64,000 bases of DNA from an uncultured Pseudomonadota bacterium (GTDB taxonomy: Bacteria; Myxococcota_A; UBA796; SXON01). The stretch lies in the NCBI GenBank assembly GCA_903875225.1, contig CAIQVJ010000132.1, positions 116,999 to 180,998 on the forward strand, in the 5' to 3' direction. The translations under genes and the position numbers were made by a program. Below are positions 16,844-25,648 of this stretch, piece by piece. How positions within the stretch are numbered: position 1 is the first letter of the stretch; each line of letters begins with the position of its first letter. Below the pieces are notes generated by a model. The model made no database searches and had not been told where the DNA came from. It was given only the letters and a program-made list of their open reading frames with translations.

Positions 16844-17664
16844 CGGGCGTGCTCCTGGTTGCGGAGAGCCTGCCACTGGTCCGCGAGGCGCTGCTCCAGG
16901 TCGGGGCGGGAATGGTCGTGCTTGCGGGCATACCCGAGCAGCCCGCGGTTGAGCGTGCCCGCGGCGATGTAGATCGACCAGAATGCCCCGACCCGTCCGT
17001 CCCGGAACCCGCCCTGGAGCACGTAGGTCTTGACACTTGCGCTCACCGCGTTGAGCACGATGCGCCGGAGGCCCAGCGCGGCCTCGCGGCTGTTCTCGAG
17101 CCGGGAATAGAGCAGATTCTTCTGCAGTCGCTCCTCGAAATCCGCGTCTCCGAGGTGCCACATCGGCTCACGCATCTGCCCGACCCGCGCGCTGGGGCTC
17201 CAGCGGAGCTGCTCGTGGACCACACCAGCAAAGCGGGCGACCCCGCGCCGGACGAGCCAGGGTGGGTTCAGCCCCGCCCCGAGCCCGGCGCTGCGGACAG
17301 GCTGGTGCAGGATGTGGTGTGCCAGCGGGAAGTTGACGATGTCGTACGTGTCGGCGCTGGCGATGGCGCGGGCCTCCGCAGCGAAGGCCGGAGTGGCGCG
17401 CATGTCGACGTCAACGTGAACGAGCCAGTCGCCGCTTGCGATGTCGATGCCCTTGTTCCGCTGGTCCGCGAAGCCCTCGCCGGCAGCCCTCGGGGAGCTC
17501 ACCACGCGCGCCCCCGCGGCGCGGGCGACCTCGCGTGTGGCGTCTGTCGAGCCGTCATCCACGATCACGATCTCGTCGGCCCAGGAGAAGCAGGCAAAGA
17601 AGCCGGGGAGATCCCGCTCCTCGTTCTTCGCGATCGTCAGGACGCTGATCCGGGGGCGGCTCAC
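16840..17664 (-). CDS. Family 2 glycosyltransferase (WaaE/KdtX-like)
   Basis: A 274-residue GT-A enzyme. The N-terminal ISVLTIAKNEERDLP and ADEIVIVDDGSTDAT carry the nucleotide-binding Asp residues, DQRNKGIDIASGDWLVHVDVD has the metal-binding DxD-like pair, and a C-terminal amphipathic region follows. The overall order resembles LPS-core WaaE-type beta-glycosyltransferases. The start is GTG, overlapping the stop of the upstream GT4 (GTGA). It likely adds one residue to the lipid-linked repeat unit on the cytoplasmic face. Confidence 0.88.
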   Translation of the reverse strand: MSRPRISVLTIAKNEERDLPGFFACFSWADEIVIVDDGSTDATREVARAAGARVVSSPRAAGEGFADQRNKGIDIASGDWLVHVDVDMRATPAFAAEARAIASADTYDIVNFPLAHHILHQPVRSAGLGAGLNPPWLVRRGVARFAGVVHEQLRWSPSARVGQMREPMWHLGDADFEERLQKNLLYSRLENSREAALGLRRIVLNAVSASVKTYVLQGGFRDGRVGAFWSIYIAAGTLNRGLLGYARKHDHSRPDLEQRLADQWQALRNQEHAR

Positions 17665-18860
17665 GACCCCACCTTTTTGTGGGCCTGCATCTCGGCGAGC
17701 ATCCGCCGGAGCTGGGCGCGCTCGTCGAAGTCTGCCACCACGACGTCACGCGCCTGCAGGCCCGCCGTCACGAGGGCATCGTGGTCGGTCGCCCAATGCC
17801 GGATGGCCGCCGTGAATTCGTCGAACGCGTCGAGTCGGGACAGCACCACGCCTCCGCGTCCCTCCCGGATCACCTCCACGGCGGCGGGCAGCGGAGTGAG
17901 GACGACGGGCCGACCGCACGACATGGCCTCCAGGACGATGTTCGGCAGCCCGTCGTTGTAGCTGGCGTCGGCCAGGAGTACGACGGCGTGGGCGCCTGCG
18001 ATCAGTGCAGCGACGGCATCATGCCGGATCCAGCCGGCGAGATGGACGTTTTCACCGAGACGGAGCTCCGCGATGCGGTTCGTGATGTTCTCACGCTGCG
18101 AGCCGTCGCCTACGATCGTGAGATCCACGGGCACCCCCGCGTCGAGGGTTGCGCGGATGGCCGTGAGCAGCCTGTCGAACCCCTTCGACGGCGTCAGGCG
18201 GCCGATCGTGACCAGGCGAAAGGGCACGGCGGGCGCGGGGATCGGGGTGTGCTTGAACCCGTCGAGGTTCACCCCGTGGTAGATCAGGCGCCAGTTGGGG
18301 CCCACTGCGCGGTCGGGCATCCGCGTCGCGAGCCGCGCCATCGCGGCGCCGTTGCAGAACGCCACGAAGCGCGCTTCCGGGAGCACGACGGGCAGGTGCC
18401 CCCAGTCGTATTCGACCTCGTGCGCATGCACGCTGCAGGAGAAGGGGATGCCCGTCTGCATGCTGGCCAGCGCCGCCAGCTGCGTGCCATAGGGCCAATG
18501 GGCGTGCAGCGCGTCGACCTTCGCCTCGCGGGCCATGCGCCCGAGCCCGGAGGCGCGCAGCCAGCGGGCTGAGAAGTTGGACTTCAGCGTTGCCGCCGCC
18601 TGCAGCTTGACGTTGAGGCGCCCCGCCCGGCCCAGCGGGTTCGTGAAGGCCGCACGCGCCATCTGCGCCCGATCGACCTTCACATTGTCGGCCTGCAGCG
18701 CGGCGACCTCCGGCGGTAGCTTGGCCACGTCGGCGGCAGGAACGTCTGCCACGGTGAACACCGTGATCTTCACTCCGAGCGCCCGCAGGCCCACGACCTC
18801 GCGAGTGATGAACGTCTCCGAGGCGAACGGGAAGACCGGGATGACGTAGCCGATGTGCAT
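17661..18860 (-). CDS. Family 4 glycosyltransferase (WcaL/AmsK-like, colanic-type)
   Basis: A 399-residue GT-B enzyme. The N-terminus (MHIGYVIPVFPFASETFITREV) is typical of the colanic acid and amylovoran transferases WcaL and AmsK. The acceptor half has ALHAHWPYGTQLA and SVHAHEVEY; the donor half has RLVTIGRLTPSKGFDRLL and the E-x7-E region DGLPNIVLEAMSCGRPVV. The start is ATG at 18860, sharing one base with the upstream stop. It sits in the tightly overlapped glycan operon. Donor sugar undetermined. Confidence 0.88.
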   Translation of the reverse strand: MHIGYVIPVFPFASETFITREVVGLRALGVKITVFTVADVPAADVAKLPPEVAALQADNVKVDRAQMARAAFTNPLGRAGRLNVKLQAAATLKSNFSARWLRASGLGRMAREAKVDALHAHWPYGTQLAALASMQTGIPFSCSVHAHEVEYDWGHLPVVLPEARFVAFCNGAAMARLATRMPDRAVGPNWRLIYHGVNLDGFKHTPIPAPAVPFRLVTIGRLTPSKGFDRLLTAIRATLDAGVPVDLTIVGDGSQRENITNRIAELRLGENVHLAGWIRHDAVAALIAGAHAVVLLADASYNDGLPNIVLEAMSCGRPVVLTPLPAAVEVIREGRGGVVLSRLDAFDEFTAAIRHWATDHDALVTAGLQARDVVVADFDERAQLRRMLAEMQAHKKVGS

Positions 18861-19618
18861 CAGCGCCGTTCCCCACCCGGCTCTCCGCTCGCGAGCGGTC
18901 GGCTGCACCCCAGCATGAAGTTCGAAAAGCCGAGGTTCCCGGTCTCGACCTTCTTCCCGTAGGGGATCGCGCCGGCGAGCAGGCCGAGCATGTTCAGGGG
19001 GATCGTCGTGCTCGCGCCGTACAGCTTCCCGACCTGCGTGCTGCGGGTGAGCTTTCGCGCCCATCCGGTGGGAAACATGTTGTACCAGGCGAGCAGCATC
19101 ATGACCGTCTGGAGGCTGCCGCACTGGGGCACCACCTCGTCCACGACGTAGCCGGCGTCGGTGGCCAGGCTGGCGAGGCCCTCGTGGCTGAAGCGGAAGT
19201 AGTCATGGGGTGAGGAGTGGTGCGGAAAGAGGAAGGGTGCCGTGAGGATGCAGCGTCCGCCGGGCTTCGTCACGCGAAAACACTCGTTGACGACGCGCCA
19301 CGGGTGGTCGGTGTGCTCCAGCACCTGAAAGGCGACGACCATGTCGAACGTGCCGTCGGCGAAGGTCATCGCGTCGGCTGGACACTGCACGACGGTCTCG
19401 TCGACCGGGAACGCGTCACACCCGACGTATTCGCCGCAGCGTCCCTCGAAGTAGGGGCGGTATGGCATGCGGCCGCAGCCGACATCGAGCACCCGGTCCG
19501 TGCTCCCGGTGGGGAGCAGCGTGTGGACCATCTTCCGGATGCTCCTCGACATCGCGTGGTTGAGCAGGAAGGTCGGCTCGGAGAGCCTCGGGTGCAGCTT
19601 CCGGTTCGGGGCGCTCAT
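18860..19618 (-). CDS. SAM-dependent methyltransferase
   Basis: A 252-residue class I methyltransferase with RVLDVGCGRMPYRPYF (motif I, about 42-57), GCDAFPVDETVVQ after strand 2, FDMVVAFQVLEHTDHPW (motif IV) and KPGGRCILTAPF (strand 5). The C-terminal segment has a hydrophobic stretch (IPLNMLGLLAGAIPYG) that may sit at the membrane. The start is ATG overlapping the upstream stop. Such proteins often accompany glycan loci and may methylate sugars or the chain end; the substrate is not known. Confidence 0.85.
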   Translation of the reverse strand: MSAPNRKLHPRLSEPTFLLNHAMSRSIRKMVHTLLPTGSTDRVLDVGCGRMPYRPYFEGRCGEYVGCDAFPVDETVVQCPADAMTFADGTFDMVVAFQVLEHTDHPWRVVNECFRVTKPGGRCILTAPFLFPHHSSPHDYFRFSHEGLASLATDAGYVVDEVVPQCGSLQTVMMLLAWYNMFPTGWARKLTRSTQVGKLYGASTTIPLNMLGLLAGAIPYGKKVETGNLGFSNFMLGCSRPLASGEPGGERR

Positions 19619-20871
19619 CGGTCCCGGATCAATCGGCCCAGTGCCGCGTCGTCCAGCAGGTGTGTGCTCGCCGCGGCGAGCAGCGACTTTACCGCGAGGA
19701 ATTGGTATTTCACGATGATCCTGAGGTCACGGATGCTGCCGTCTATCCCGACGCCGAGGGCCAGTCCATGCGGGGTCCCGTGGGTCCGCCACATCTCGGC
19801 CCAGCCGGCGACGCCCCGTTCACGCCACGTCGCGTCCCCGGTCCGCTCCGCCAACCGGCACAGGGCGATGCCGTAGTCGACCATGATGTCCACGTGGTCG
19901 CGCTCGGCGCCCTCGTGCACGGGGATGAGCCCGCTCGGCCAGCGGTGGCGCTCGACGATGTGAGCGAGCCTGACGGCGAGCGCCGTGGCCCGGTCCGGAG
20001 CGATCCCGGCGCCCGCGATGTCGACGAGCAGGTCGACGAGGAATGCGTGGGGCGCAAGCTCGAAGCGGGAGGGACGACCGGGGAACTGGGGCATGTGGCC
20101 CGCCTGTTCGACCGCAGCCTCGGCGGCCCCGAGGAATCGCTCGACAGCCGTACTCCAGCGCAAGTCGGGCGCGAGCTCGTGCAGCGCCAGGATGCCCCAG
20201 ACGCAGTTGGTGTTGTCCTTGAAGATGCGCACCGGCCCGGGCTTCGAGAGCCGACCGAGCACCCTGCCGACGAGGGGGAGGATGGGCGTTGCGAAACGGG
20301 AGTACATGCCGTGCGCGACGAAGTGAGGGCTCTCGACGAGGTGCGCCGCCCAGCGTTCTGCCCAGGCGAGCGCGTCGGGGTGTCCGGTCAGACGGTGAAG
20401 GTCGATCGCCGTCTCGATGTACCCGCCGTTGAACGGGGAGCTGCGCAGGGAGGGCATCCCGAGGCGGCCCGTGTGGTCCACGAGCGATCCGCGGACGTCG
20501 AAGGTGGTCGCGATCCGCTCCATCGCGGTGGTTGCGCGGTCGAGCAGCCAGCGCTCGCCGGTCTGCTCGTACAGGTCGAGCCAGCCGAGCACGAGATCGT
20601 GGTTGTCGAACAAGCAGGTGCGGTGGCCCCGGGGAAAGAGGCCGTGAACCAGGTGGACGTCCGCTGCGCGAGCGAGTCCCAGCGCGGCGTCCAGCTGCCC
20701 GGTGGCCGCGAGGAACGGCGCGGTGTCGCCGAGGTCCGCCACCAGCGGCGTCGGGTCGGTGCAGCTCTCCCCCTCGAAAAGGGTCCCGAGCGACCCGTCC
20801 GGTCGGCGCCAGGAATGGGGCAGCCGGGCGACGTGCGCCTCGGAGCCGGAAAAGTGCGAGATGGGCAGCAT
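19615..20871 (-). CDS. Putative (alpha/alpha) helical-barrel protein of the glycan locus
   Basis: A 418-residue soluble protein without signal peptide. The sequence is a series of paired helices with aromatic and His-rich turns (FDNHDLVLGWLDLYEQTG, FNGGYIETAIDLHRLTGHP, FKDNTNCVWGILALHELAPD, VDIMVDYGIALCRLAERTG), in the manner of six-hairpin glycosidase, epimerase or lyase folds. No catalytic signature can be assigned confidently. It is embedded between a methyltransferase and a beta-propeller gene with one- and four-base overlaps, so it belongs to the polysaccharide operon. It could edit, epimerise or trim the repeat unit, or bind it; this is inference. Confidence 0.7.
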   Translation of the reverse strand: MLPISHFSGSEAHVARLPHSWRRPDGSLGTLFEGESCTDPTPLVADLGDTAPFLAATGQLDAALGLARAADVHLVHGLFPRGHRTCLFDNHDLVLGWLDLYEQTGERWLLDRATTAMERIATTFDVRGSLVDHTGRLGMPSLRSSPFNGGYIETAIDLHRLTGHPDALAWAERWAAHLVESPHFVAHGMYSRFATPILPLVGRVLGRLSKPGPVRIFKDNTNCVWGILALHELAPDLRWSTAVERFLGAAEAAVEQAGHMPQFPGRPSRFELAPHAFLVDLLVDIAGAGIAPDRATALAVRLAHIVERHRWPSGLIPVHEGAERDHVDIMVDYGIALCRLAERTGDATWRERGVAGWAEMWRTHGTPHGLALGVGIDGSIRDLRIIVKYQFLAVKSLLAAASTHLLDDAALGRLIRDR

Positions 20872-22343
20872 CAGTACCGATAGTCCATCACGGGGCGACC
20901 GCGTAGGCGTTCGACGGCCTTATCGGCGATCGTCAAGGCCCGCCGCCCGGCGTCGCGCACCATCCAGTCGGCCAGGAGCCCGGCCTCGAGTCGTGCCTGC
21001 CTGGCGATCGCTCCGGGGGACCGGCCGGACCCGGGAGCGGCCCGAGCTTTGTCCGAATCTTCTGGGGAAGGAATCGGCCCTCCCGGGCTCGGCGTCAGCA
21101 GGCCGGCGCCGTTGAGCCCCGCCCCCCCGTTTAACCCGGGCCAGGCCGGGCCCTGGAGGCGGGTTCCGAAGCTCTGAAGGGTGTCCCCAGCCGCGATGAT
21201 CAGCTCGGCGTAGCCGTCGTCATCGACGTCGCCGTACACGGGCGAGCCCCGCACGGGCAGGCCTGGGCGGAGCTCGTGACGCACCCTGCCGGTGGCGGCG
21301 TCCACGATAAGGACCCGTCCGTTGTTCGAGCCGACCACGACCTCGAGCCTGCCGTCGCCGTCGAGGTCGCCGACGCAGGGGGTCGTATAGCTGCGGCAGG
21401 TCGCGTTCGCGGTGAAGTAGGGCTTTCCCGGCGGGCTGCAGCCCGGCGTGTGTTCACACCGCGCCGTCGGCCCGAGCGAGACGCGCCACTCCTCCCGTGC
21501 GGTGCCCGAGGCGCGCAGGGCCACGAGTTCGCCGGGTCCGAGCGTCGCTGCAAAGACCATCGGGACGCCCTCGACCGCGGCGTTTGTCGTACAGGCGTCC
21601 ACCCCTGCGCCGACCCCGAATCCCCACACGATGCGGCCCGCGCCGTCCAGGGCGAGTACCCGATTGTCTCCCCGGCCGTTCAACGCCTCGCCCGTTCCAA
21701 AGAGCGTCAGCCGTCTGCCGTCCACATCCAGCACGGTGGCGGTGGAATCCACACCATACCGCAGGCGGCGCCACCACTTGAGCCTCCCGTCCGCGGCAGA
21801 GAGGCAGTACACCCGGAATGCCCGTGTGCCGATCACGACCTCGAGCTCACCGTCTCCATCCACGTCTGCGATGCAGGGAGAGGAGACGACGCCGTCCATC
21901 CGGGCCCAGACGGACGGCGGCAGCCACCGGCTCCACACCGTGGTGCCGTCCAGAGCGTCCAACGCCCGCAGGCGGTCCCCATAGGACGCCACGTACGCGA
22001 GCAGGCGTCCGCCCACGGTCGCGAAGGAGACGGTCGCCCGGATCTCCCGATGGAGATCCCGCTCCCACGCGATGCGCCCCGTCGCGGGATCGACCGCCAC
22101 CATGCGACCAGCGTGCGTGCCGACGGTGACCAGGCTCCCGGGAGCGCCGGGCGTCGCGCAATTGGGCGATGCGGTGATCTCGGAGCCGAGCGCCAACGAC
22201 CACACCTTCTGCAGCCCACCATCGAGTCCGATCAGGCTGCCGTCCCGTGCCGCTGCGATCACCCGCACGTTGCCCGCCGCCACCAGCAGGGGCGTGGACC
22301 AGGTCTCCGCGGAGAGCATGGCGGTCGCTTTCGCAACGAACAT
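20871..22343 (-). CDS. Beta-propeller protein with PQQ-like and FG-GAP repeats
   Basis: A 490-residue repeat protein. It carries PQQ/WD-like blades (GRMVAVDPATGRIAWERDL, RLRALDALDGTTVWSRWL, VYCLSAADGRLKWWRRL) and three Ca-binding-like FG-GAP loops (DVDGDGELEVVIG, DLDGDGRLEVVVG, DVDDDGYAELIIA). It has eight Cys and no clear signal peptide from the ATG at 22343, which overlaps the wzx stop by one base. The C-terminal ~80 residues are Pro/Gly-rich and then helical. Propellers of this make are usually extracytoplasmic, so lack of a signal is odd. Its place inside the operon suggests a scaffold or glycan-binding role, which is not shown by sequence. Confidence 0.78.
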   Translation of the reverse strand: MFVAKATAMLSAETWSTPLLVAAGNVRVIAAARDGSLIGLDGGLQKVWSLALGSEITASPNCATPGAPGSLVTVGTHAGRMVAVDPATGRIAWERDLHREIRATVSFATVGGRLLAYVASYGDRLRALDALDGTTVWSRWLPPSVWARMDGVVSSPCIADVDGDGELEVVIGTRAFRVYCLSAADGRLKWWRRLRYGVDSTATVLDVDGRRLTLFGTGEALNGRGDNRVLALDGAGRIVWGFGVGAGVDACTTNAAVEGVPMVFAATLGPGELVALRASGTAREEWRVSLGPTARCEHTPGCSPPGKPYFTANATCRSYTTPCVGDLDGDGRLEVVVGSNNGRVLIVDAATGRVRHELRPGLPVRGSPVYGDVDDDGYAELIIAAGDTLQSFGTRLQGPAWPGLNGGAGLNGAGLLTPSPGGPIPSPEDSDKARAAPGSGRSPGAIARQARLEAGLLADWMVRDAGRRALTIADKAVERLRGRPVMDYRY

Positions 22344-23638
22344 CAGCCGGCCCGCTTCAACAGCCGCCGGAGGTCGTCCGACTGCACGAGCAGGAAGGCG
22401 CTCAGCGGGAGGCCCGAGTCGCGCATGACCACCCAGATCACCCCCAACGCGCTCGCCGTGTAGGTGATGCACGATGCCATCGCTGCGCCCATCCCCCCGT
22501 AGAGCGGCTGGAGGATCAGGTTGAGCAGGGCGTTCGACGCCGTGCAGGCCACGCCGATGAGGATGAGCGGCCGAAGCTGTCCGCGCGCGACCAGGTTCGA
22601 AGCCGCCACGAGGTAGACAGCGCCGGTCACCACGCCAGGCAACAACACCCGCATCGGCCCCGCGGACGCGACGAAGTCGGGCCCGTAGAGGAGCCCCAGC
22701 AGCCACGGCGCGACGACGCCGAGGCCGATCGCGGGGATCACCACCGCAGTGAACGACCAGCGCGTCGCGATCGCAGTCATCGTGGCCGAGCGCTTGTCGC
22801 CCTGTGCTTCGGCCAGGCGCGGCAAGACGACGCTCCCGACCGCGGTCGGCACGCGCCACAGCATCTGTGCGAGCCCGGCCGCTGTCGCGTAGAGCCCGAC
22901 CTCGGTCGCGCTGCACAGGTAGGGCGCCATGGAGATGTCCTGGCGCATGTGCAGGGACCACGTGATCGCGTACACCTGGTAACCGGCCCCGAACGCCACG
23001 AGATCCTTCCACGGCAGCGACCGCAGGCGGGTGCGGGAGGGCCAGGCGTCGAGCCGGGCGTAGGCGAAAGCGAGCACCATCACCCGCGCCGTCCAGCCGA
23101 GGAGCGAGAGCCCCAGCACCTCGGTCGCGGACATCGAGCCGCCGTGCCGCCACACGTGGAGCCCGACGGCGCCGAGCGGCAGGGCGGACTGGGTGAGCGC
23201 CGAGGCGTTGATCGCCAGTGTCCGCTGCTTCGAGCGGAGCATGCCCTCGAGGTTCCCGGCGATGATGAACGCGCAGGACATGCCCACCGCCGTCGTGATC
23301 GCGACAGGGTCCATCCCGGCCGGCAGGAGCAGCAGCACCACGAGGCTCGCGGAGATGCACATCGGGATCGTCATCCACCACACCGCGGCGTACACGTCGG
23401 CGGGGTTCGTACCCTTGCGGTTGGTCACCTGGATGGTGGCTTTCGCGACCCCGAAGCTCGCGATCGAGGTCGTGATGCCAACGAGCGCCACGACCGAGGA
23501 GTAGATGCCCTTGCCCTCGGGCATCAGCGCGCGTGTAGTCGCGACCGAGAACAAGAACGCCATGCCGAACGACAGCACCTCTGTAGAGAGCGCGGACATC
23601 AGTTGGTGACGCAGCCGCTCGCCCGCGGGTTTTTTCAT
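22343..23638 (-). CDS. wzx: Wzx-type polysaccharide flippase
   Basis: A 431-residue integral membrane protein of the MATE/MOP polysaccharide transporter family with about 12-14 hydrophobic helices. It starts MKKPAGERLRHQLMSALST and has the early ATTRALMPEGKGIYSSVVAL segment typical of Wzx proteins. It should flip the undecaprenyl-diphosphate-linked repeat unit to the periplasm. The start ATG overlaps nothing upstream except the GT2 stop by four bases. It is the only flippase gene in the window, so any glycan assembled here by the Wzy route must use it or one elsewhere. Confidence 0.9.
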   Translation of the reverse strand: MKKPAGERLRHQLMSALSTEVLSFGMAFLFSVATTRALMPEGKGIYSSVVALVGITTSIASFGVAKATIQVTNRKGTNPADVYAAVWWMTIPMCISASLVVLLLLPAGMDPVAITTAVGMSCAFIIAGNLEGMLRSKQRTLAINASALTQSALPLGAVGLHVWRHGGSMSATEVLGLSLLGWTARVMVLAFAYARLDAWPSRTRLRSLPWKDLVAFGAGYQVYAITWSLHMRQDISMAPYLCSATEVGLYATAAGLAQMLWRVPTAVGSVVLPRLAEAQGDKRSATMTAIATRWSFTAVVIPAIGLGVVAPWLLGLLYGPDFVASAGPMRVLLPGVVTGAVYLVAASNLVARGQLRPLILIGVACTASNALLNLILQPLYGGMGAAMASCITYTASALGVIWVVMRDSGLPLSAFLLVQSDDLRRLLKRAG

Positions 23639-24495
23639 CTCGGGGGGTGCTTCAAGGCGGCGGCGAGCTGGGCGACGCAGGCATCGTGGTGCGCCAGTAC
23701 GGCCGCGCTGACGGCTACCTGGGCGTGGTTTGCGAGGAGCGCGCGGCGTCCGACCACCTCGGCGCCGGTGACCAGCACCAGCTTCGTGAGGTGCGAGGCC
23801 ATGAGCGCGACGCGGTCGACGCGGGGGGCACAGGTCAGGGTCGCTGCGACCTCCATCCGCGTCCGCGTGGACTCGTAGTACTTGCGCAGCGAGCGGCTCT
23901 GCTCCTCGCGGTACACGTAGAGCACGTCGGCGATCTCGACGTAGTCGAACTCCCGAAGCGCCCGCATCATGAAGTCGTGGTCCTCGGACGTGCGAAACTT
24001 CGAGCGGTACGGCACCCGGTCCAGCACTTCGCGTCGGAACAGCAGCGTGGGGTGGGTGAAGGCGTTCCGCTCGCGGCGTCCGAGCCGGTGGGGCTCGGGC
24101 CTGTCGCGTCCGAGCAGCCCGGTCACCCGCTCGGCCTTGTCGGCCACCGCCGCCATCGATGCCACGATCGGTGCTCCGGTGGCCTGCATCGCTTCAAGCT
24201 CGCGCTCGAGGCGTTCGGGGTAGGACCAGTCGTCGGCGTCCTGCCACGCGATCAGGGGCGTCGTCACCGCCGCGAGTCCGGTGACCCGTGCCGCCCCGCG
24301 GCCACGGTTGACGGGATGGCGGATGACCCGGATCCGGGGGTCCGCGAACGCTTCCACGATCGGGGCGAGCGGCTCGGGCGAGCCATCGTCGACGACGATG
24401 CACTGCCAGTCGGTGAAGGTCTGGAGACGGATGGAGGTGAGCGCCCGGGGCAGGTCCGCGTGGGCGTTGAACGCGGGGATGACGACGGTGATCAT
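23635..24495 (-). CDS. Family 2 glycosyltransferase
   Basis: A 286-residue GT-A enzyme with TVVIPAFNAHADLPRALTSI and CIVVDDGSPEP at the N-terminus, RGRGAARVTGL and IAWQDADDWSYPERL containing the DxDD metal site, and SEDHDFMMRAL with the catalytic-base ED motif. The C-terminal helices are long. The start is ATG overlapping the next gene's stop (ATGA). Acceptor and donor unknown. Confidence 0.9.
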   Translation of the reverse strand: MITVVIPAFNAHADLPRALTSIRLQTFTDWQCIVVDDGSPEPLAPIVEAFADPRIRVIRHPVNRGRGAARVTGLAAVTTPLIAWQDADDWSYPERLERELEAMQATGAPIVASMAAVADKAERVTGLLGRDRPEPHRLGRRERNAFTHPTLLFRREVLDRVPYRSKFRTSEDHDFMMRALREFDYVEIADVLYVYREEQSRSLRKYYESTRTRMEVAATLTCAPRVDRVALMASHLTKLVLVTGAEVVGRRALLANHAQVAVSAAVLAHHDACVAQLAAALKHPPR

Positions 24496-25622
24496 GATCC
24501 TGCCAGCATCTCACGGTAGATCGCGTGGGTTGCGGTCGCGGCCTCCTGCCAGGAGAACGCAGCACTCCGGACGACGGCGCGGGCGGCGAGGTCCGTGCGG
24601 AGCGCATGGTCTGTCGCGATGCGCCGCAAGGCGGCCCCGATGTCGGCGACGCTGGTCGGGTCCACCAGGAGGCCGCCGGCACCGACGACCCCGGGCAGGC
24701 TGGTGGTGTTGGACGCCACCACCGGGCACCCCCCTGCCATGGCCTCGGCGGCGGGGAGACCGAAGCCCTCGAAGAGCGAGACGAACACGAAGGCTGCAGC
24801 GGACCGGTAGAGCACGTTCAGCTCGGAGTCCTCGACGAAGCCGACAAATCGCACGCGGTCCCGCACACGGCTGTCGCCGATCGAGCGCCAGATCTCCTCG
24901 TCGTCCCAGCCCCTCGCCCCGGCGAGCACCAGATCGTGGGGAAGCTCGTCGAGCAGCGCCGAGAACGCCTGGACGAGGCGGACCACGTTCTTGCGAGGGT
25001 TCAACGAGCCGGCCGCCAGGAAGAAGGGACGATCGAGCTTGTGGCGCTTGAGCACGAGGGCCCTCGCGTCGTCGGTCTCGACCACCCGGAACACGTCGGC
25101 GACGCCTTCGGCGATGACCTCGACGCGGGTCTTCGGATTGATGTGCGTGCGCCACTGCTCGGCGCTGAAGTCGGAGACGGCGATGATCCGGTCGCCGCGC
25201 TTGTCCATCTGCTGCAGGTGGGCGTGGAAGAACCGGGGATAGGCCTTCCCGAAGAACCTGGGATGCGTGAACACCCCGAGGTCGTGGATCGTGGCGACCG
25301 CAGGCTTCCCGGTGGGCACCGGGTAGCAGGGGGCGGTGAAGTGTACGATGTCCACGGGGTCGACCAGGGTCTCGATCCGTGGGCGGCGGAGCAGGCTCCA
25401 CCGCGCGATCCACGACCGCCTCCCGCCCGGTAGCACCACGCCGCCGGTGGCCGCCCGCAGCGCGTCGAGAGGACCCGCTTCCATGTTCGACCACGCGCCC
25501 ACCGGTCGGACGGTCACGCCCTGTGCACGGAGCGCGACGTCGAGCTCACGTCCGTAGCGCGCCAGCCCGAGCGGGACCTGGTGGAAGTAGTGATCGTTGT
25601 ACTGGGCGACCGCGAGGGGCAT
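24492..25622 (-). CDS. Family 4 glycosyltransferase (mannosyltransferase-like)
   Basis: A 376-residue GT-B enzyme similar in order to MtfB/WbaZ-type mannosyltransferases: VPLGLARYGRELDVAL at the start, VDIVHFTAPCYPVP and KPAVATIHDLGVFTHPRFF in the acceptor domain, IIAVSDFSAEQW, then PFFLAAGSLNPRKNV and EGFGLPAAEAMAGGCPVV with the donor-binding Glu. The start is ATG at 25622, 26 bases after the phosphosugar transferase gene. The mannose assignment is by resemblance only. Confidence 0.87.
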   Translation of the reverse strand: MPLAVAQYNDHYFHQVPLGLARYGRELDVALRAQGVTVRPVGAWSNMEAGPLDALRAATGGVVLPGGRRSWIARWSLLRRPRIETLVDPVDIVHFTAPCYPVPTGKPAVATIHDLGVFTHPRFFGKAYPRFFHAHLQQMDKRGDRIIAVSDFSAEQWRTHINPKTRVEVIAEGVADVFRVVETDDARALVLKRHKLDRPFFLAAGSLNPRKNVVRLVQAFSALLDELPHDLVLAGARGWDDEEIWRSIGDSRVRDRVRFVGFVEDSELNVLYRSAAAFVFVSLFEGFGLPAAEAMAGGCPVVASNTTSLPGVVGAGGLLVDPTSVADIGAALRRIATDHALRTDLAARAVVRSAAFSWQEAATATHAIYREMLAGS

Positions 25623-25648
25623 GGGCGCAGGCTAACCCGGACCCTGCG

